A stretch of 64,000 nucleotides of DNA, taken from assembly GCA_027924645.1 (NCBI GenBank), contig BSBN01000254.1:10248001-10312000 (forward strand). Direction: 5' to 3'. Source of the stretch: Cunninghamia lanceolata (taxonomy: Eukaryota; Streptophyta; Pinopsida; Cupressales; Cupressaceae). The translations under genes were made by a program, and so were the position numbers. The number at the start of each line of letters is the position of its first letter. Position 1 is the stretch's first letter. A model generated the notes under the pieces. That model was not told the origin of the DNA and ran no database searches. It saw only the letters and a program-made list of their open reading frames with translations. Below are positions 22,401 to 34,923 of this stretch, piece after piece.

Positions 22401-22754
22401 TATAAAAATCAAGAAGGATCAAGAAGACAAAAAACAATCTTGCAAATAGACACAACATAACACAACACAAAAATAGATGAAGTTGAACAATGAAAAAACC
22501 AAGTAGACGAGTACATATAGGCATGCAAGAAGAAGTCATGTGTTTAGGAAGGACTCCTCAACCAGGAGTGGTTACAAGTTGTCTCCGTAAAAAGTAGCAC
22601 AAGGTGGCTAGTTAGTAGGCAACTTCGTGACACCTCTCCTAAACCACCCAACAACCTTGACACCTTAATGAGGCATGTGTCAAGGTTGTATAAAGGGATG
22701 CCTAACTAGGATTAAGCCTATAGTGTATGTAAAATGAATATATACACTTAAGCA
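22401..22754 (-). repeat. 3' LTR of the RT-less copia element
   Basis: 354 bp, similar to 26239-26591 throughout. On the plus strand it starts TATAAAAATCAAGAAGG and ends with cacttaagca. AATAT precedes it. Confidence 0.88.
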
Positions 22755-22849
22755 TAGCTTAGATGGGCATGATAGAAATTGATCCTAGCTTTGAGACATG
22801 ATGAGGTACCCAAGAGGAGCTCTTAGATGAATGAATTTTACCTCAATAA

Positions 22850-23800
22850 ATGGTTTTGTGAAAATTTTAGCAACCTACTCCGAAGACTGACAAAAGACTA
22901 GGTCAATGATTTGACCATGAATAAGCTTTTGAACATAATGCATATGAATCTCTATGTGTTTGGTTCATTGATACTGAATTAGATTCCAACATATCTGAAT
23001 GGTGCTCTGGTTGTCATAATAGATGACTATGGGTTGCTCAAAAGAAATACCAAACTTAGTAAGAAAGACCATGAAATGATCAATTGTTGGTTTCCTTACT
23101 TTTCAAGCTTCAAAGAGAGTGGTACCCTTCAAGGCTTTGTGAGGAACTTTAATTTGAATATAACATGCATAATTGACTACTTCTACCTAGTATTGTGGTG
23201 TTAGGCGCTTAGAGTGAATCATATAATTTTCAATCCCTTTTAATGACCTATTCTTACATTTGACAACACCATTTTGTTGGGGAGTATAAGCAGTTGTGCA
23301 CTACAAATTTATCCCCTCTGTTATGCAAAACTACTCAAAATGATTGTTGACATACTCACCCCAATTATTAGTTCAGAGAAATTTGATGACCTTCCCTAAC
23401 TGTTTCTCGATAGAAGCTTTGAAGTCTTGAAATAAATCCAAGACTTCATATTTATACCCAAGGAAGTAGACCCATGTGAATCTGGAGAAAACATCTATAA
23501 AGGCGAGAACATACTTAGCCTTTGTAAAAGATGGATGGGGAAAAGCCCCTAAAACATTACTATGTACAATTTCCAAGACTTGTGTTGCCCTCCATGATAT
23601 GCCTTTGTCAAATTTTGCTTCAAGATGCTTCCCAAGGGCACAACCCCAATAAAGACCTATAGAAAATTTAACTCTAGGCAACCTTGTGACCATATTATGC
23701 TCACATAGTTGCTTAAGGTAGTGGTAGTTAAGGTGACCAAACCATTCATACCATAATTTGCTAACTTCATTTGAATGAGTAAGCAATGCTTTGGGAGAAA
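22850..23800 (-). pseudogene. copia pol remnant: integrase joined to RNase H
   Basis: The minus strand gives a gag-pre-integrase zinc region (WYEWFGHLNYHYLKQLCEHN; ~23760), an integrase core with VLAFIDVFSRFTWVYFL (~23510), an NNWGEYVNNHF-like segment and TPQQNGVVK (~23290). At about 23080 the reading passes into RNase H words: PIVIYYDNQSTIQ, TKHIEIHMHYVQ, then VAKIFTKPF (~22850). RT and the first half of RNase H are missing. Stops and frameshifts are frequent. Confidence 0.85.
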
Positions 23801-23849
23801 TATCTAGTGCAAAATTGGAGAAGGTATATAATCTGAATTAGTGATTTGC

Positions 23850-25121
23850 CTCCCCTATAGCTACCAACTTTTTTCTTTGCAATTCTCTTATCTCAACTAA
23901 ATTTGGAGAGAAATATACTCTCATGCCCTTCCCTAGATAAGCTATTTGATACATTGAAAGGAGATTAGTTGATAGTAAAGGAACACTTAGAAAATTTGAA
24001 AATGTTCCTCCTTCAACTTAAGAAAACCCTCTCCCTTTCACTAAAGTTCAGTATCATCACCTAAGGTGATTATGGACATACTAGATTGTTCTGAGAATGA
24101 AAAACCAACTTGTGAAGAGCTCATATGGTGTGAGTCATCTGAGTCTATTATCCATCATCGAGATGAAGATGCTATAGAAACTAAGGCTTTGCCTTTTGAT
24201 TTCTCTTTTGCCTTAGTATTATCTTGGTTTGATGAAGATGCATTGATGAAATCAGGTAGCCCTATATTATTATTCTTGAGAATATGAGAGATTTTCTCTA
24301 TTTGTTTCCTCATGTATTGATGTTCATCGTGCCTAAATTTTTTACAAATGACACACTTAACTTTCTCTATAGTAGGTTTCCTTTGTTGAGAAAATTTGTC
24401 ATTTTTGGAGTTGTCAGATTTGTGTTCTTTCTTAGCTTCCTTGTCCTTCATAGTGTTATTGTTCTTCCCTTATGAATTTTGTTGTTTATCATTCCCAACA
24501 ATTATGGCTTGAGCTTTTGTAGAATTCAATGTGCTCATTTGGATTAACTTGTCTTGCTCCCTTGTGAGGCCAGTAATAAAGTTATCAAGTGTGGGCATTG
24601 ACCATGAGGCTATAAGAGCCCATTTGGTAGAGTAGAAATTTGAGACAAATTCTAAGAATTCTGACCTAATTTGTAAAGTACAAAGAGAATTAACTGATCC
24701 TCTTTCTTGTCTATTCCACAATCTTTTAATTGCAACCTTAAGGATTTAAATTTGGTGAAGTAGTCCTCTAGAGTTGTGAAATTCCTAGGATTAAGACCTA
24801 TGAGTTCATTTTCCAACTCATGACTCTTAAGTTCATTAACATTCCCAAATAGCTTGTTGAGGGTATCCCAAACTTCGTTGGGTATTTTCAATGCCTTAAG
24901 ATGGAATATCAATTTAGGGGACTGCAAGTTTAAACATAAAAATCCAAAGGCTTGGTCACACTTATTAAAAAAATTTGTGTGTCCTTAGATGCATTAGGTT
25001 CCTTTTTTGTTCCCATAGTTACCCTAAACAACCCTTTGTTCTTAAGTACAAGTATTACTTTTAACTTCCAATCTTGATAATTGAAAGGTGTTAGGGGTGA
25101 TATAGTTACATTAGAGTCCAT
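23850..25121 (-). pseudogene. copia gag (UBN2 type)
   Basis: Minus-strand start at 25121 (MDSNVTISPLTPFNYQDWKL). The N-terminal gag domain runs through YQDWKLKVILVLKNKGL. A block at 24927-24650 (WDTLNKLFGNVNELKSHELE) and a segment at 24720-24470 with a frame change belong to the UBN2 region. The Lys-rich part with a degenerate CCHC knuckle (VKCVICKKFRHDEHQYM, ~24340) follows. Several frameshifts separate these parts. This would be the RNA-packaging protein of the element. Confidence 0.85.
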
Positions 25122-25259
25122 GGCCTTAGACTTTGGTTTATTGCAAAGTTGTAGAAATGCAGAAATTGAAGAACTTAGAAGTGCAGAAGTGAAAAATACC
25201 AACACAACATGCATGGACTTCTTGAGGAAGTGGGAAAGATAACACACACAACATCCCCC

Positions 25260-26226
25260 TTAATTATTTGTGCCCCCCTAAATGTGGTACTTTATCAAAT
25301 TAGTGCTTTAAACTAGCCCAATTGGCACATAAAATTACACTTTATAAGTTTAGTGCATAAATTTGACTAATGGATTAACGGTGAAAAATTAATCACTTTT
25401 GCAAAAAAATGGCACTCAAATCCGAGTTACCAAGAAAAAGTTATGATTCTTTGAAATTTTTAGCCTTGCTAAAAAAACCTTATAAAATATCTACCTTTTA
25501 CAAAAAAGTTGCAATTTAGATTAGAGATATGAAGGGAAAAATTGGGAAAAATTAAGCCCCTTAGAACTGTGCATCACTAGGGGCTAATAATACATGTGAC
25601 GAGGGGCTTAAATTTGAGGAGAATTTTCTCCCTCCCTTGCCACATAAGCCATAGTGAGTGCCTATTACCTACCCTTTTTGCATTTTGACCAGGTGAACAG
25701 TGCTTTCACTCTGTATTTGGGTCAAAAATTGATGGGCATCACCGTTTTAAACCCTTCAATTGAGGCATCTAAACAAGGGCTTCCTATGCTCACATGGAGG
25801 TTGAATAGTGATTTTGCTTGCTAGGGAACCTTTCTCGGCCGAACATGACTCTAGGTACTAGAGGTTACGTTAGGTGTAGATGTTAATCCAAGGGGCCGCG
25901 GGCTTGATGAGGTTGCGAGCCTTGCTTGGTGCATGTAGTGGCAACAAATACAAGGGCTGCAAACATTTATCAAGCCATAAGCCACCATAAACTACCCATG
26001 AAACACCACAAGAAAAGACGTAGATCTTCCTTGATGCAACTCACCTTACACAAAAAACACACTTTTGGTGCTCTTTTCTTCCTTTCGTCTTGAAAACAAT
26101 TCGTCCATCTTTGCCTGCAAACAACACCTTCTGCCAGAGATACACATAGATACAAAACAAAATTATCAAATCCTATGTAAATGACAAAATGTAGTTCTTG
26201 AAAATTGTAAGATTTTGTCCTCTCCT
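25260..26226 (-). other. long untranslated leader of the RT-less copia element
   Basis: About 1 kb between primer site and gag. Its gag-proximal part resembles 56470-56640 in element 54874-58364 (shared gcacttt..aatttagtg, cttttgcaaaaa and aagttatga words), so the two elements belong to related families. The frame 25970-26305 is not recognised. Confidence 0.6.
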
Positions 26227-26238
26227 GCTCTGATACCA
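26227..26238 (-). other. primer binding site (initiator Met tRNA)
   Basis: The minus strand reads TGGTATCAGAGC, the exact usual copia primer site, directly next to the LTR end. Confidence 0.92.
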
Positions 26239-26591
26239 TGTAGAAGTCAATAAGGATCAAGAAGAAAAAAAAATCGCAAATAGAAAAAGTATAACACAAC
26301 ACCAAAATAAGATGAAGTCATCCAATGAATAAACCAAGTAGATGAGTACATATAGGCATGCAAGAGGAAGTTGTGTATTGAGGGAGGACTACTTAACCAC
26401 AAGTTGTGGCAAGTTGCCTTCCTAAAAACTAGTGTGAGGTTGCCCTAGTTAGTAGGGAACTTTGCGACACCTCTCCTAAACTATCCAACAACCTTTACAC
26501 CTCAACGAGGCATGTGTCAAGGTTGTAGAAAGGGATGCCTATCTAGGCTTAAGCTTATAGTGTATGTAAAATAAATATATACGTGCTAACA
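26239..26591 (-). repeat. 5' LTR of the RT-less copia element
   Basis: 353 bp. On the minus strand it begins TGTTAGCACGTATATATT and ends CTTCTACA at the primer site. AATAT follows at 26592-26596. Confidence 0.9.
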
Positions 26592-26596
26592 AATAT

Positions 26597-28395
26597 CATG
26601 GCTAATAATTTCTTCATTATCATCGTCAACCATGGGGGAGTCAATTAGAAACACCTTCCCTATTTTTTCCTACTCAAATCTAGCTAAATCGTCCATTTTC
26701 CACTTGCATGGCAAGAGAGAAACACGATGAGAGATCAACTGACTCATCTTGATTGCCAGGAATGAAAAAGAAACAAGCAACATAGAAGGAAGTTGCCTAC
26801 TTCCTAGACCATTCACTATAGAAAATTGCTATTCTTCATAATTGATGCTATATTATTGGGCAAAACTTTAGAACCGTGTCACACTTTATAAAGGAATTGA
26901 CCAATGCAAATATATTTTTCCAACTTAAACGATGAAAAAGTCATATGTATCTTTTGAATTTTAAAATGACATAAACTAATGAAATGTAGGAATTTTGATG
27001 TAGTTTATGATTATAATTTTTTAACATTTTTAAAAATTAGTTGGATATTTTTTTATGAGTTTAATACATGAATTTTAATTGTTGTTGTTTTTTTTATAAA
27101 AGTGACGTCAATGGAATGTCAAGAAAAATATACTAAAATTATTATTTTTTCTTTAACTTTTTCCTAATTAGAAAACTCAAATATCTAGTGCATGGAATAA
27201 AAATTCATTTTTGATGAATAATTATTTTTAAATAATTTATTAAAAGTAAAATTTAATCAAAACAATATTGTTTTCATGGGACACCAACTTTTGTACACTT
27301 GGACAAGATTCTCTCCTCTAGTGTACCATATATTTTAAAAAAAAAATATACTTACCTATTTATTTTTAATTTATAACCAACTATATATTTGATTATACTA
27401 ACCTACTTGTCATAAACTTAATAATAAGCTTTTATAACTAATCAAAATATTTAAAAATATATATATTTAAGTTCTAGACTGCGAGATCTACCAAAGGGTA
27501 TTTTCATATTTTTATGAAAGTAGATTTTGGTTGGAGAAATTTGGAGTTGAACTTGAAATCTTGTTCAATTTTTTGAAAATAGTGGGGTTGAATGCCACAT
27601 GGGATGCCACATAGGTAGTTTCGAGAAAAAAAACATCGCTCGAAAAGGATCTAGATAAAACTCTACTACTCGAAACTTTCAATGAAAATAAATATTTTTT
27701 CCAAAGTTGAAATTGTGTTATATAGATTTAAAAATTTCATGTGAAAAGGTTTTGCTTGAAACTCTTTATGCCACGCAATGCTACATAAGTGCTACTCCAC
27801 TTGAAATTGTTTAGGGTGAAATTATTTCTAGAGAAACTATTTAGTTGGTTGAAAGTGTGATGCAAGTTTGAATTTTACCCTATTGTGTGAGTCTGTGAGA
27901 ATGTACAACATCCACTTGGAAACAATTATAACATTTGCAATGAAATAACACATCAAATGGTGGGTGAATACTTGTAACACCCACATTCTAAAACCATAGT
28001 AAAATTTGAAAATTTACCATAATGTAATTTAATAAGGTAAAAATGAGATAGAGAAATTTTTTCTTTTATTCCACATATAATCAAGTAACTACAATTACAA
28101 GATTTCTCATTACAAAATACAATAAACCATATTGTCTTTCTCAAGTACAATGTTTACAAAAGTAAATCAATTACAAATATCTGCATTAAATAATGTTTTA
28201 CATAGTCTCAATAAACACAAGTCTCAGAGATATACTGCATCCAGAAATCTGACATCTTTATCACAAGCCTTGGCATGTCTTCTGCTAGAGAGAGAGAGTA
28301 TCTTTCCAGTGATTTACCTCCATCCATAGACCAGCGGTCTCCCACACATCTTCCACATAGGAAGTGGCCCTACCCTTCATGAGGGATATAGACCA
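26597..28395. other. AT-rich stretch without recognised genes
   Basis: Strongly AT-rich with no frame longer than about 65 codons (27953-28150 and 28132-28329, neither recognised). The sequence just before 28395 changes abruptly into gypsy RNase H coding, so the upstream part of that element has been lost here. Confidence 0.5.
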
Positions 28396-30099
28396 AAGGT
28401 GACCAGTGGTAATTTGCCTTTTCAAGTACATACCTAAGTCTTATCGTCTGCTATTCCCATGCACAAACAATATAGTAGAGTATGAGGCCTTGGTCATTGG
28501 TCTCAAAATGGCAACAAAATGGAAAATAAAGGAACTACAAGTCTATGGTGACTCCCAATTGGTAATCAATCAAGTCAACGATGACTATTAGACGAAAGAT
28601 GACAAGTTAATCCTATACAAGCGTATGGTCGATGACTTTAAAGAATACTTTGTGATCATCTCCTTCGAGCAGATACCTCGCATTGAAAACAAAGTAGCAG
28701 ACGCCATGGAAATCATTGCCTCACTCCTTAAGATCCTAGAGAATGAGTCACGGTATGAGTTCTTGGTGGAGTTAGTTATGCAACTAGCTTATGATATCCC
28801 TAAAACATACTCCATATGCCTATTAGTCAGATTTGATTCACCTTAGTATGGTAAGATTTACACTTACCTCAAGGATAACACCCTACCACCTAACTTGTCT
28901 TCTAACCAACGCCAAACCTTCATTCGCCAAACCTCCCGTTACACCATTATCGCTGACACCCTATACCAACAAGGTCTGGATGGTACTTTACTCTGATGTT
29001 TAGAACGAGAAGAATCTCAAACTGCCTTATGAGATATGCATGAAGGAATTTGTGGAACACACTCTAGCGGTCCTTCTTTAGCTAAGAAACTCATGCGCTT
29101 GGGATACTATTGGCCAAACATGGAAACTGATTCATATCAGTTTGTGAAGAAATGCAAGTAGTGCCAGATACATGGAAACCTGATACATGCAATAGTTCAA
29201 GAGCTACGACCTTTAACGACACCTTGGTCCTTTTGTCAATGGGGACTTGACCTTATGGGAAAAATTCACCCTTCATCATCCAATGACCACAAGTTCATAA
29301 TAACTGCCACTGAATACTTTACCAATTGGATTGAAGCCATTCCATTCACCAATGTCACAGGCAAACAGATTGCCTCCTTCATCCTCAATTACCTCATTTG
29401 CAGATACAGAATTCCCTCATCCATTGTTATGGATAATGGAAGACCTTTCAAGAACCAGGATGTCCAAGAGCTTTGTGACAAATTCAAAATCCAACTCCAT
29501 TTCTCCACCCCTATTATCCACAAGGCAATGGCCAAGCAGAGGTATCCAACAAAACAATCTTGAAAATCCTCAAGAAAACAGTCAACGATGCTAGCCGTGA
29601 TTGGCACATACAACTAAATCCCGCTCTGTGGGCCTATCAAACATGTATATGCACTCCCACAGTTGCTACCCCTTACGCCTTTGTCTATGGATCATAAGCC
29701 ATTTTGCCCATCGAGGTTGAGTTACCATCTCTAAGGGTGTCATTAAATGGTCTTATTACTGATGAAGACTACAGAGTTTCTAGATTGCAAGAGTTAGAAC
29801 TATTGGAGGAAAAATGACAAAATGCCTTCAACCATCTCAAAGCATATCAGCAGAGAATGTCATGAAGCTACAATCACAGGGTCCATCCAAGGGTGTTCAA
29901 CGTTGGTGATCTATTGCTTAAGGAAAATCCCCACAATCAACAGGATTGGGAAAAGAAAGGTAAGTTTGAGCCCAACTGGCTTGGTCCTTATGTCATCATT
30001 GCTGCATATGGATCGGGGGTATATCAGTTAACAACATCAGAAGGTGAGCTATTTGATGATCAAATCAACAGTATGGATTTTCATCAGTTCTATACCTAA
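28396..30099 (+). pseudogene. gypsy RNase H and integrase
   Basis: The element's RNase H and integrase, needed for replication and insertion. RNase H shows TNNIVEYEALVIGLKMA (~28467) and YGDSQLVINQV (~28545), then KVADAME. The integrase zinc region follows (MHEGICGTHSSG to KKCK.CQIHG, 29036-29170). The core has WGLDLMGKIH (~29240), FTNWIEAIPF, IVMDNGRPF (~29425) and, after a frameshift near 29533, the GNGQAEVSNK region. The C-terminal part at 29893-30099 (FNVGDLLLKENPHN, FEPNWLGPYVI) ends with TAA at 30097. Stops at 28589, 28844, 28995, 29158 and elsewhere make it inactive. Confidence 0.93.
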
Positions 30100-32499
30100 G
30101 AGAACCCCAATGTAAGGGGGGGCAAAAATTCAAAAAAATCAAAAATTAAAAAAAAAAAGAAATCTTTGGGAAACCAATCACCTTGTGTCCATTCTTCCTA
30201 CCATCATTTCTCATCTGATCCATATCTGTTCCATAATAAAACACCTTGTGTAACCTAACGATAACCAATCATGGATTAATACTCTATCCCTCTTGTCACC
30301 TTATCAACTAAGCCCTTATCCAGTATCCTATCCAGAGTGTCGGCCTAGCATAGCGTCTATTGTTAATATCATAGGGTTATTCAAAACTATGTTGCCTCTG
30401 CATCGTCACATAGGAAAGACCATTATCAATGCACCCCTGAGGCTCCACTTCCCGTCCGTCTCGTATCTGGTCATCTATCCTCTAGTCCATCCATGGTCCA
30501 AGTCCCCAAATGACGTTGCCTCTACATCATCACGTACGCAAGGCCATTTAGCAATGCGCCCCCGAGGCACTAGGTTAGTCCCTTAGGGTTTGTTTTTACC
30601 AGGCATGCATGCAAGCACAAGCAAAACCTGCTTTCATATAGAAATCTTGATGCAAGGCATCAACCTATCCAATGCAAAGCAAACATGAACCTAAAGCACT
30701 CTAACTGATTCTATCTAAATTATGGCAAGAAAACACATCTAATGCAAGAATGTTTTGTGTTTGTGATTTGGTTAACTTACAGAGTCTTGATTTTTGTTAT
30801 TATGTGTTTCTATGCTACTTGAGGATGTCAAAAACTAGAGATGCTATGATGGGGGCATAATCATTTTCTTTGTCTGCTATTTGTGGATTTATCTTTAGTA
30901 ATGTGAAGCCTTGTCTAATGACATGATGAGCAAAACATCATTGAGGACTTCAAAGGTCTAACATGAATGGGGGTAATCCTTGTCTATTGATATGCAAGAA
31001 ATACTCGGGTCATCCTAGTTCAATTATACCTAGAGGCTTGTATTAACTTGCTAAATCAAAATTGATGTAAGCGATACTCAGGTCATCTTAGTTCAAATTA
31101 TACCTAGATGCTTGTATTTTCTTACAACATTTAGAGAAAGTACCAAAACAATCACCCAATGATGAAATAAGCACTTCAAAATACTTGCAAAATCAAGATG
31201 GCAAGACCATTTGGCATCCATATCATATCCATTTACATCCATATCCCATGCAATAATGATCCAAAATGAAGAGTATCAATGTTTACACATACAAGCTTGT
31301 GATCCTTTCATTCACATTTCTTCTGTTAGTCAGTCTTCTATCCATCATTGTGTCATTTTTGTGTCGATCGAGTACATTTGGACATAACAAAAACATAGCA
31401 TTAAATTGCATATCATATCCCATGAGATAGTCATTAACATGATTAGATCATTCACATACATAATAGTGCATTAGGTTATCCATATACATTTGCATCATAA
31501 CGTAGTATCAACAGAAAAAATCAAAAACATAGACAAGTACATCACATAACACTGCATAATCATATAGATAATATCCACATTTGCATATTAGATCATCATA
31601 AATCATCTAAGTCTGCAGTATGTCATCATCATATCAGAGTCCTAGACTCATAGGTAAACATCATAGTATAGAATCAATACAGTACATCCATAACGACATC
31701 ACATAGAATCATATAGACAAAATATAAGTGTACATCACATATGAAACATCATAAAATAGAATGCATCCATGACATATAGCATCAACAACTACATATATAG
31801 ATCATCAATAGCTACATCATCATATAAATATCACATAAAAACATGTCCAAATGTACAATATCAAAGTCCATCTCTGAGTCAAAATTATATAAAGTGTATA
31901 CATCACATAAATAATGATACATGTCTCAGTACAAAATGATACAAGTATGTACATATCAAACTATCTGAGCCATCAAAAGGTGTATACATAACCCAAAATT
32001 GGTACAAGTGTATAAGCTAGCCGAGCTGCCGTGGGACACTACTCCCAGGACTGCTCTTTCCATCCCCTCCTCTGCTAGCCCCCGATTGCTGTGGGCCCAT
32101 CACCGAAGCTGCAAACCATGACCCCCTACTCTCTGAGAAGTGCTTGCCACTGACTGGCTCCTAAAGTTGGGTGCCCTCTGATCCGCCAGCATAGCCTCGT
32201 GGTATAGACCCCTATAGCATGAGTCTAGGCTTGTGCCCTAGACAGCTCTACCTGAACCTGTGCAAGTTGTGCCTGTGCCTGCTATACGCTCAACAATGTT
32301 GCATCACACTCTACAGTGAGCCTAGATAAAACTCATGCATCTAACTCTCTTCGAGACTCTACTAGTCAGAGATGTGCCCCTAGATGCCTCACCTATCCAT
32401 GTAGCGTAATAATAGCCTACTACTGTAAATTAGGCTGGGTAGGAGCCCGAGGCACCTGCTGCTCACCTACCTGCTGTACAACCTTTGGCTGCACTACCT
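30100..32499 (+). other. 3' untranslated region of the Tat-like element (copy A)
   Basis: No sense-strand gene. A purine tract at 30112-30124 (taaggggggcaaa) lies just after integrase. From about 31200 to 32000 the DNA is built of short words such as cat, atcata, acatca and atatag in irregular order (cryptic simplicity). From 32000 on it is the 3' part of the antisense PMD gene, including its Gly/Arg/Asp-rich tail. The plus-strand Pro/Ser-rich frames at 32316-32868 are its shadow. Copy B equivalent: 43946-45850. Confidence 0.6.
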
Positions 32500-33850
32500 A
32501 TTGCTACTGGGAAGGTCCCTCCCCAACTCTCATCCTCTATCTCTGCCTCCCTCTACCTCCATTGCCTCCTCCTCCTCCTTTGTCACCTCCATCTCCACCA
32601 TCATCTCCATCTCCCCGTCCTCCTCTCCCCATCCTCCATCTCCTCCTCCTACCTGCCCCATCCTCATCATCTAAGTCCTCCTCATCTAGCCAAGGTACCA
32701 ACTCTCTTGGTCCTGAGTATCTTGAAAATGGGTGCACAGCCAACCACTCCTCATAATCAGAAGTCATACCTACGTCTATCACCTCCCTCCTCATCAGCCA
32801 TGCCACATAAGGAGTCTACTGAAACTCTGCTACGACCTCCTCATAAGAAGCAACTGTGCCCCATCTGAACAGCTCTGTATGTGTGCACACAAATTGGGCC
32901 TACCCCTGTGGCATGCCCTGTATCCTACCAAACTGTCATTGAACCCTGCTAACAATCTATCTCTCTAGTACGAACCGAGTCCTGCTAATGAGCCAATAAG
33001 TCTAAAAGTAGTAGGCTAGCTCGTCATCCTTATCATCCCAAGGCTCACACTCCAAGTAGGGACACCAGACAACTCTATCTACATTGTCTAGCGCATGTCT
33101 CCAGTACTCAAGATTTCCCAGCTTGTGTTGGGAAATAACACCTGCATATCCATAGCTGTACGGCTCACCCCTCTACCTAGAAAACATGCATATTGGCCAA
33201 GTGATCGTAATATGCTCCCATAGCCAAAACTAAAGTAGTGAAACACCTGCCGACAAAATGGCACCCCTGTGGTATACCACCTAATGCATATCGTGGTATA
33301 GGTGAGCTAAAACGTAGACACCCCATGCAAAACAGGTGCCCTCTGTGACCATCCGCTCCATGACCTGACCCTAACCAATCAGGAATCCACACGACCTCCT
33401 ATCGGGGTAGACAATACCCCCGATCAACCTAGCCACTATCCCTGGGAAGTAGTCATAGTAGTCATGAATATCTTGCCAAGAGATAACCTATCCCTCTAGC
33501 TCAATATCATCAAAAACTTGCCTACACTCTGCCAGTCCTGCATCCCGCTGAGGATCATACTCTACTAGCTCACCTGGTATCGGCAAGTGCATAATCCAAT
33601 AGAAATCCTCCAAGGTAATCGCCATCTCACCAGTAGGCAAGTGGAAGGTCCCGTCCTCACTGTGGAATCGCTCCACTATTGTAGTCAACAAACTGAGGTT
33701 CGCACGAACCTCAGGCATGAAGCACACATAGTCTAGACCCATAGCACTGAGAGCCTCTCGATCTATCTCTGTAAGCATGTACCACTTCAACAACGGCAAG
33801 GGAAACTGCTCCTATGACATAAGTACATCATGAATGTCCTCCTGCAATCA
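32500..33850 (-). pseudogene. antisense plant mobile domain (PMD) ORF, copy A
   Basis: On the minus strand the first block (33799-33488) begins PLLKWYMLTEIDREALSAMG and contains TFHLPTGEMAITLEDFYWIM and HLPIPGELVEYD, the hallmark of the plant mobile domain (Pfam PF10536 family, named from memory). A second block (33392-33177, PDWLGSGHGADGHRG) and a third (32806-32537, EEWLAVHPFSRYSGPRELVP) continue it in other phases. The end is a low-complexity Gly/Asp/Arg tail. PMD genes occur in hosts and in Ty3/gypsy and MuDR transposons. Here the ORF is antisense to integrase inside the element. Frameshifts disrupt it in both copies. Function of such ORFs is not settled; a role in silencing or transcription has been suggested from the host homologues. 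Confidence 0.82.
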
Positions 33851-34907
33851 AGCGATGCAATGTGTCAACCAAAACTACATAACTACTCAACACTATCTAA
33901 AGCATGATATCACTTACTTAACATATCAAATTGATGAAAATAGTATACAACATCTCTTGACTAGATTCCTGTAATCTCAGAGATTGCTTATCGATTGACG
34001 CATCAAGAAAGATGCCAATCAAGTCAATTTCGTTAAGTAAACTGACTATCTAAAACATATGCATTGAACTAGAAGGTACAGGTGCCATTTCACAATAAAT
34101 GCACCACTTCTGGAAAATGTGCCACCAAATTGAGTATAAGCACAGTTCCGTATCAAAAGTGCATCTTCTTAGTGAATGTGTTGCAACATGTCATCCATGC
34201 ACAGCTTCTATGTATGCACCATTTCCCATATTGAATGCGCAAAAACCTATTGTATGCATTGACCCATATCATGCATGTGCAGAACTTGTATATGCGCCAT
34301 TTCATACTGTAAATGTACTGAATCATATCATATTTATGGTTTCGGAGTGCATATGTGCCGAAACACAGATCGACACATCTATCTTACCTAAACATTCCCT
34401 AGCATTTATTGCACTAATAAATGACCGTAGGTGAGTTTTTTCAAACTACATACCGGTGGTCCTACTATAGCTGGTTGATCGAACCATTGGACTCATTCAA
34501 AGCGGTGCTTCTCGCATGGAATATCCATCTCTATGCTGACTACTCTATGCTCCTGTGCTCTCCTAAGCTCTCCAGGACCTATCAACAAAAGCCAAGTGTG
34601 AAAATGACTAGGATTGTGGACCTAGCTCCTATATATAGTAAGTGTACCCTAACTGGCTGTGTGGTGATCGTGACTACTTCCCAAACCTGTTTCTTCCCAT
34701 TTCTCCGAACCGTAACTAAATTTTCTTCAAACCTGTTTTTCACCTTCTTCTTCATGAGATTTCCGTCTCTCGTCCTTCTACCTTTTTCCCATCCAATCTC
34801 TCAAGGAGGCATCCTACCATCGTTAAACCTGTACCAGGGGCAAGCTGGGGCATGTATCATTATCAGAAAAATCTATTCTTTGAAGCAATGTTGTAAATTG
34901 TATTGCA
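33851..34907 (+). other. region between the PMD ORF and the LTR (copy A)
   Basis: Upstream of the antisense PMD start. 34080-34400 contains repeated words around 'tgcatatgcgcc' and 'ccatatcatgcatg'. A plus-strand frame 34421-34936 (171 codons) has a 159-codon counterpart in copy B (47750-48229), but the copies are recent duplicates and its product is not recognised, so I do not call it a gene. Confidence 0.4.
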
Positions 34908-34923
34908 TTAAAGAGGGGCAAAA

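Larger units (their letters stand above)
22401..26591 (-). mobile_element. copia LTR retrotransposon lacking reverse transcriptase
   Basis: A 4.2-kb minus-strand element with LTRs at 26239-26591 (5') and 22401-22754 (3'), a tRNA-Met primer site (26227-26238 on the minus strand) and AATAT target duplications at 22396-22400 and 26592-26596. Internal order on the minus strand is a long leader (to 25260), gag (25121-23850), gag-pre-integrase and integrase core (23800-23090), then directly the C-terminal part of RNase H (23080-22850). The reverse transcriptase has been deleted. Many stops are present. Confidence 0.92.

Noticed and set aside
32316..32968. Overlapping plus-strand Pro/Ser/Leu-rich frames
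   Set aside because: They are the reverse complement of the Gly/Arg/Asp-rich tail of the antisense PMD ORF; composition, not coding, keeps them open.
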